The position numbers were made by a program, and so were the translations under genes. Source: Cysteiniphilum marinum (lineage in GTDB: Bacteria; Pseudomonadota; Gammaproteobacteria; Francisellales; Francisellaceae). From it: DNA of 34,471 bases. Below are positions 30,679 to 34,471 of this stretch, one piece after another. Position 1 is the stretch's first letter. Each line of letters begins with the position of its first letter. The notes under the pieces were generated by a model that saw nothing but the letters and a program-made list of their open reading frames with translations, did no database searches and was not told where the DNA came from. The stretch lies in NCBI RefSeq assembly GCF_014857925.1, contig NZ_JACYVZ010000029.1:1-34471 (forward strand). The letters run 5' to 3'.

Positions 30679-30708
30679 TTGACAGCTGTAAAAGGCAAAC
30701 GTTATAGT
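30679..30708 (+). promoter_or_regulatory. Sigma-70 promoter of the lysC operon
   Basis: A perfect TTGACA (30679-30684), then TATAGT (30703-30708) after an 18-base spacer, or TTATAG after 17. The transcript would start near 30715, about 50 bases before the riboswitch. Confidence 0.75.
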
Positions 30709-30764
30709 AAAAAAGTCGCGTTACCGTGACAAAAGATTAAATTTAAAGAGTTTAAAAAATAAAA

Positions 30765-30928
30765 GAAGAGGTGCGCAAGCTATAGCGCTTTTGTGAAGAT
30801 CATAACATCTAGTGATCAACAGCAATAGAGCAAGCGCCGAAAGTAATGATGTGTTATGACTGAATTACTTGGGTCTGCTGCTAAAAGGCAGCAGGACTGT
30901 CACGTCAACAAAGACGTGGGGCGCTTCG
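30765..30928 (+). promoter_or_regulatory. Lysine riboswitch (L box)
   Basis: The sequence opens with AGAAGAGGTGCGC and contains GCGCCGAA and GCAGGACTGTCACG, the conserved L-box core. Helices visible by pairing: P3 AAGTAAT / ATTACTT (30841-30847 with 30864-30870), P4 CTGCTGC / GCAGCAG (30875-30881 with 30888-30894), P5 CACGTC / GACGTG (30901-30906 with 30913-30918), and a short P1 GAAG / CTTC. It sits in the leader of lysC, as in E. coli. No T-run terminator follows, so control is likely at translation. ACGTGGGG (30914-30921) can pair with CCCCGTGT (30982-30989) near the ribosome-binding site as a possible alternative fold. Confidence 0.92.
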
Positions 30929-31008
30929 GTTGTATTTGTATTTTTGTCAAACACATAAGTCAAATTTTGCAAAAGCCGTAACCCCGTGTCGATAAATGGA
31001 GAAGCTTT

Positions 31009-32403
31009 ATGCAAAACCCTTTTGTCGTCGCGAAGTTTGGAGGCACAAGTGTCGCTAATCTAAACGCGATCTGCCAATGCGCAGAAATTATCAAATCTTC
31101 ACCAAGTGTGCGCGTAGTGATTGTTAGTGCACAATCAGGGATAACCAATCTCTTGGTAAAGTTGGCGTATCATGTAAAGTCTGTGCATGAGATTTCAGGT
31201 ATTGTTGATGATATTAAGACCATACTATCGCCAATTGTTGAGGCGATTGATTGTAATCATTTGCACAGTGATATACAGCAGCGAATAGATGATCTTGTGT
31301 TTTTGGCGCAAATGAGTGTGCGTCTGAACACCAAAGAACTAAGTGATGAGATATTATCATTTGGTGAGCGGATCTCAGCGCAACTTGTCGCGGCAATCTT
31401 TAGACAGAATAAGATTAATGCACAGTATTTTAATGTGCAAACCGTGATGAAGACCAATAGTCATTTCTCTCAAGCAAAGCCCAATCTAGATGAGATTAAA
31501 GCGCAAGTGGCGACACATATGTTGCCATTGCTATTTGCTGATCAAGTGCTCATCTGCGAAGGTTTTATTGGCATGGATGCGAAAGGTAAAACAACCACCT
31601 TAGGTCGAGGTGGAAGCGACTATAGTGCGGCTCTTTTGGCACAAGCTTTGCAAGCAAAATCGGTGAAAATCTGGACGGATGTCGCGGGCATTTATGAAGC
31701 TGATCCACGCATTATTCCACAAGCGCGAGCAATTGAGAGCTTAAGCTTTAATGAAGCAGCTGAGCTTGCTACCTTTGGTGCTAAAGTTTTGCATCCGGCG
31801 ACCTTATGGCCGGCAATAAGTAGCAATATTGATGTATTTGTGGGCTCTACGTTTTCGCCTAAAATGGGCGGTACTTGGATTACTGCTAAGGCCAATAGCT
31901 TAAAGGAGCCATCGCAAATTCGTGCGATTGCTGAGCGTAAAAACCAGCTTTTAATGACACTCAAAAGTTTTGACATGTTTCACGCACAAGGGTTTTTAGC
32001 TCAAGTATTTAGTATTTTAGCCAAACACAATATATCGGTTGATTTAGTAACGACAAGTGAAGTAAGTATTGCTTTAACCTTGGATCATATAGGTAGCCAG
32101 TCAATCGGTGAAAGCCTATTAACCGAAGCACTATTAGATGAGCTGCAATCCATCGGTAATCTTGAGATTAGTGTTGAGCATAACTTATCATTGATTGCAG
32201 TGGTGGGGAATCGATTGCATCAGCACAAAGGAGTAAGTGCTAAGCTCTTTGCCGCCCTTGAAAGTTATAATGTTCGCCTTTTCAGCCACGGCGCAAGCGG
32301 GCATAATATCTGTCTGTTAGTAGCAGAAGAAGATGCAAAGGGTGTAATGATGGATATTTATATGTCTCTCTTTAGTGAATCAACTAAGGAGCACGTGCGA
32401 TGA
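31009..32403 (+). CDS. lysC: Aspartokinase, lysine-sensitive type (aspartokinase III)
   Basis: First step of the aspartate pathway: phosphorylates L-aspartate. The 464-residue monofunctional kinase has KFGGTSV (9-15), VSAQSGITNLL, SFGERISAQLVA, the nucleotide/substrate loop TTTLGRGGSDYSAALLA, and WTDVAGIYEADPR, then a C-terminal pair of ACT domains (about 310-455) for feedback control. The arrangement is that of LysC/aspartokinase III rather than of ThrA fusions. GGAG lies eight bases before the ATG. It is first in an operon under a lysine riboswitch, which supports lysine control at both RNA and probably enzyme level. The stop overlaps the dapB start (ATGA). Confidence 0.95.
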   Translation: MQNPFVVAKFGGTSVANLNAICQCAEIIKSSPSVRVVIVSAQSGITNLLVKLAYHVKSVHEISGIVDDIKTILSPIVEAIDCNHLHSDIQQRIDDLVFLAQMSVRLNTKELSDEILSFGERISAQLVAAIFRQNKINAQYFNVQTVMKTNSHFSQAKPNLDEIKAQVATHMLPLLFADQVLICEGFIGMDAKGKTTTLGRGGSDYSAALLAQALQAKSVKIWTDVAGIYEADPRIIPQARAIESLSFNEAAELATFGAKVLHPATLWPAISSNIDVFVGSTFSPKMGGTWITAKANSLKEPSQIRAIAERKNQLLMTLKSFDMFHAQGFLAQVFSILAKHNISVDLVTTSEVSIALTLDHIGSQSIGESLLTEALLDELQSIGNLEISVEHNLSLIAVVGNRLHQHKGVSAKLFAALESYNVRLFSHGASGHNICLLVAEEDAKGVMMDIYMSLFSESTKEHVR

Positions 32404-33074
32404 AAGTAGCAATAATCGGTCGAGGCAAAACGGGTAAAGCTGTACAGGATCTTTTAAAAGAAGATGAGATAAGTGATGTATTTGACTCAAAAAACTTAGT
32501 TACTGTGGAGAAACTTAATAAGGCAACAGTGGCAATTATTTTTGTTAGCGCTGATGTTTTAAGACAAATATTGCCCGTTATTTTGCAAAGCAAAGTATCT
32601 GTCATTTGCGGCACCACAGGATTTCATTATGATGAAACCTTAATACAACGCATCAAACAATCAGGGCAAACTTGGGTGGTAGCGAATAACTTTAGCTTGT
32701 CGATGGTACTGATAAAAGAGATGTTAAATACTTTGGGTAATTTGCAAAACCTAGCTATAAATAGTCACTTTCATTTAACAGAAACACATCACACGCAAAA
32801 GCTTGATGCACCCAGTGGTACTGCCGTGTCATGGCAGTCATGGCTTAATGTGAAAGAATGCCCTATTGAGTCTATTCGCAAAGAAGATGTGAAGGGTGAG
32901 CATGTATTAAGGATCGAAAATCCTTATGAAACCATTGAATTAAAGCATGTGGCGCATGATCGCAAGCTTTTTGCTGAGGGTGCTGTATGGAGCGCACGCT
33001 TCATGTGTGAGAATAAGTTAAATGCTGGTTTTTATCAGTTTGATGAATTAGTAAGAGGTGTGTCATGGCAATAA
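32400..33074 (+). CDS. dapB: 4-hydroxy-tetrahydrodipicolinate reductase
   Basis: Reduces the dapA product to tetrahydrodipicolinate in lysine/DAP synthesis. At 224 residues it is shorter than E. coli DapB (273) but keeps the key parts: dinucleotide-binding IIGRGKTGKAV (6-15), CGTTGF (70-75), NNFSLSM, the catalytic ETHHTQKLDAPSGTA (His130, His131, Lys134), and HVAHDRKLFAEGAVWSARF. The usual GRMG after the first glycines is GKTG here. It overlaps lysC by four bases (ATGA) and dapA by ten, so translation is coupled. Confidence 0.93.
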   Translation: MKVAIIGRGKTGKAVQDLLKEDEISDVFDSKNLVTVEKLNKATVAIIFVSADVLRQILPVILQSKVSVICGTTGFHYDETLIQRIKQSGQTWVVANNFSLSMVLIKEMLNTLGNLQNLAINSHFHLTETHHTQKLDAPSGTAVSWQSWLNVKECPIESIRKEDVKGEHVLRIENPYETIELKHVAHDRKLFAEGAVWSARFMCENKLNAGFYQFDELVRGVSWQ

Positions 33075-33970
33075 ATATTAACAACAATACCTACACAGCA
33101 GTGGTCACGCCAATGTTTGAAAGTGGTGAGATTGACTTGGTAAGTTTTGAGCGACTGCTACGCAAACAAGAAGATGCTGATTGTGGTGTGTTGATTCTAG
33201 GTAGCACGGGTGAAGCTTTAGCATTAAGTTATGAAGAACAGTGCCAAGTAGTGAGGTTTGCCTGTGGCTTAGGGCTTAAAGTTCCCTTACTTGTTGGTGT
33301 GGGCGGTTATCAGTTAGCTGAGCAGCTTAAGTGGGTTGAGTTTTGTAACGCTCAAGCAGTTGATGGCTTTTTGATGGTCACGCCGATTTATGCCAAACCG
33401 GGTACGCAGGGGCAAATTGCTTGGTTTAGTGCATTATTAGACAAAGCAAACAAACCATGTATGTTATATAACGTGCCATCAAGAACAGGGGTGAATCTTT
33501 GTTTTGATGCTTTTTCTGCACTTAAGAATCATCCGAATTTATGGGCATTAAAAGAAGCTTCAGGTGATATCTCATGCTTTAAGTGTTATGTACAAATAGC
33601 CCCACACGTTAATGTATACAGTGGCGAGGATGCGATGATGCCAGAGCTTGCCAAAGTCGGTTGCAAGGGCTTGGTGTCAGTGGTTTCTAATTTGTGGCCA
33701 AAAGAAGCCAAAGCCTATGTCGAAGCTTCTTTGTTCTCTGGAGCAGATGAAGCCTTAAGCCGTTTATGGCAAGATGCAACGGCTGCATGCTTTAGTGTCG
33801 CAAACCCGATTCCAGCCAAAGCATGGCTTGCTCATATGGGTGTCATTGATAGTAATGCTTTACGCTTGCCGTTGATTGCTCAAGAGCTAACAAATATTGA
33901 GCGTTTGCAACAAGTCGATGCTGAGATTCAAAGTTATTATACCGTTCGTGAATCATTTTGCGGTGTTTAG
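33065..33970 (+). CDS. dapA: 4-hydroxy-tetrahydrodipicolinate synthase
   Basis: Condenses pyruvate with aspartate semialdehyde, the first committed step to lysine and DAP. It is a 301-residue TIM barrel of the NAL family. The Schiff-base Lys163 is in LKEASGD, Tyr135 in YNVPSRTG with Arg140, Tyr109 in TPIYAKP, and the GSTGE loop is at 46-50, where Ser replaces the first Thr of the usual GTTGE. AGAGG inside dapB serves as ribosome-binding site. It is last in the visible lysC-dapB-dapA operon. No terminator hairpin follows it directly. Confidence 0.95.
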   Translation: MAININNNTYTAVVTPMFESGEIDLVSFERLLRKQEDADCGVLILGSTGEALALSYEEQCQVVRFACGLGLKVPLLVGVGGYQLAEQLKWVEFCNAQAVDGFLMVTPIYAKPGTQGQIAWFSALLDKANKPCMLYNVPSRTGVNLCFDAFSALKNHPNLWALKEASGDISCFKCYVQIAPHVNVYSGEDAMMPELAKVGCKGLVSVVSNLWPKEAKAYVEASLFSGADEALSRLWQDATAACFSVANPIPAKAWLAHMGVIDSNALRLPLIAQELTNIERLQQVDAEIQSYYTVRESFCGV

Positions 33971-34130
33971 TGTCGAAGAAGTTTTAAATTCTAAGGATCA
34001 AAAATTCAATGACAGCAATACTGTAAGATGGTTTGCGGGCGGTATATTAGCATATCTGTGTCAGTTAAATGTAATGAATAAAGGCTATGACCATATTCCT
34101 GCCCACTTTGATTGTGTAAGCGTTGGCTGA
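33963..34130 (+). CDS. Short open frame after dapA, possible gene remnant
   Basis: A 55-codon frame from GTG 33963, overlapping the dapA end, reads VFSVEEVLNSKDQKF and then RWFAGGILAYLCQLN, ending in CVSVG. The composition looks protein-like, but there is no good ribosome-binding site and I recognise no family. The stop codon TGA at 34128-34130 is supplied by the first copy of the CTTCGACT-type repeat, so it may be a gene cut short by the repeat or simply chance. Confidence 0.3.
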   Translation: MFSVEEVLNSKDQKFNDSNTVRWFAGGILAYLCQLNVMNKGYDHIPAHFDCVSVG

Positions 34131-34243
34131 GCATAAGTCGAAGCCACTATGAAGTGTGATTTTCCCAAGCTTACCACACTTCGACTAACGCTCAGTGCGT
34201 CGCTTCGACTGATGCTCAGTGGACCGCTTCGACTTACGCTCAG
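34127..34243. repeat. Cluster of CTTCGACTNANGCTCAG repeats
   Basis: Three direct copies start at 34179, 34203 and 34227, exactly 24 bases apart, each a 17-base unit (CTTCGACTAACGCTCAG, CTTCGACTGATGCTCAG, CTTCGACTTACGCTCAG) with a 7-base spacer. One inverted copy CTGAGCATAAGTCGAAG lies at 34127-34143. The inverted and first direct copy can fold into a stem; inside it, GAAGTGTG (34151-34158) pairs with CACACTTC (34175-34182). It resembles REP-like palindromic intergenic repeats that carry a CTTCGAC...GCTCAG core in several bacterial groups. Confidence 0.88.
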
Positions 34244-34296
34244 GGCACGGTGAGCACTTATAGGTGAATATTTAGTCTTAGAATGAATAAATAACC

Positions 34297-34330
34297 GGAG
34301 TTACGCACTTTAGAAAAAGTCTGCAACTCC
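34297..34330 (+). other. Hairpin upstream of the last gene
   Basis: GGAGTT / AACTCC with an inner GCACTTT / AAGTCTGC partial stem. No T-run follows. It could be a leader structure or the end of a mobile element; there is no evidence to decide. Confidence 0.4.
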
Positions 34331-34356
34331 AGCAAATAAATATAAAAGGAGATGAG

Positions 34357-34431
34357 ATGATTAAATCTACAGCTCACCGGTTTAATTCTAATCAAGTGTA
34401 TAATATTAACTTGGTTGGAGCAGATAGATGA
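34357..34431 (+). CDS. 24-codon ORF, possible leader peptide
   Basis: ATG 34357 is preceded by AAAAGGAG, a strong ribosome-binding site, and reads MIKSTAHRFNSNQVYNINLV then GADR and TGA. The stop overlaps the ATG of the next frame (ATGA at 34428). The peptide has no run of one amino acid, so it is not an obvious attenuation leader. Translational coupling to the next gene is plausible. It may also be a chance ORF. Confidence 0.4.
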   Translation: MIKSTAHRFNSNQVYNINLVGADR

Positions 34432-34471
34432 TAGATTGGATCGTTAATTTAGGGCGTATTGACCCTGTAAA
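34428..34471 (+). CDS. Start of a gene cut by the window end
   Basis: ATG 34428 with GGAG (34417-34420) upstream opens MIDWIVNLGRIDPVK and runs off the window. Fourteen codons are too few to name a family. Confidence 0.5.
   Translation, partial: MIDWIVNLGRIDPV

Noticed and set aside
34179-34243. Three regular repeats as a small CRISPR array
   Set aside because: Spacers are only 7 bases, the 17-base repeats vary, an inverted copy is present and no cas gene is near.

Overview
The window is a core chromosomal segment of a low-GC gammaproteobacterium. The evidence is the order tRNA-Tyr, tRNA-Gly, tRNA-Thr, tuf, tRNA-Trp, secE, nusG, rplKAJL, rpoBC (the E. coli tufB to rpoC order without the first tRNA-Thr), an RpoS-type sigma factor, a hexamer-type citrate synthase and a proteobacterial lysine riboswitch. 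AT-rich codon use, an orphan QseC-like kinase and a predicted AAA-ATPase/PD-(D/E)XK protein would fit the Francisella / Fastidiosibacter / Piscirickettsia or Legionella neighbourhood. An intact rpoS argues against Francisella itself. This placement is inference.

Layout. 1-336: end of an rRNA operon (23S 3' end, 5S, terminator). 420-4056: gpmI, serS and a PhzF-family gene, all on +. 4053-5321: an MFS transporter on -. 5503-6075: a flavodoxin-like gene on + with a good promoter. 6025-9025 (-): gltA, an alpha/beta hydrolase and an sseA-type sulfurtransferase broken by a single-base frameshift. 9208-10724 (-): a four-helix membrane protein and rpoS. 10725-11201: a non-coding gap. 11202-12680: an orphan sensor kinase. 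12687-13289 (-): a DUF4124 exported protein.

13360-27292 is the gene-expression block: three tRNAs and tuf, tRNA-Trp, secE-nusG, rplK-rplA, an L10 autoregulatory leader, rplJ-rplL, an attenuator-like hairpin, rpoB-rpoC and a strong terminator. It supplies elongation factor, translocon subunit, antitermination factor, the ribosomal stalk and the two large RNA polymerase subunits. It is followed by the AAA-ATPase/nuclease-like gene (27385-28941), a lone trpC (-) and a GT2-like glycosyltransferase.

From 30679 a consensus promoter and a lysine (L-box) riboswitch precede an overlapping lysC-dapB-dapA operon for the early lysine/diaminopimelate pathway. The last 500 bases hold a possible gene remnant, a cluster of CTTCGACTNANGCTCAG repeats, a hairpin, a 24-codon ORF, and the start of another gene cut by the window edge.

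Most of the window is conserved housekeeping DNA and I see no clearly new multi-gene system. The points most worth a second look are the frameshifted sseA, the repeat cluster after dapA, a two-residue insertion in RpoS region 2, the Glu-to-Leu change in TrpC, the AAA/nuclease protein, and the promoter that overlaps a terminator hairpin before secE.
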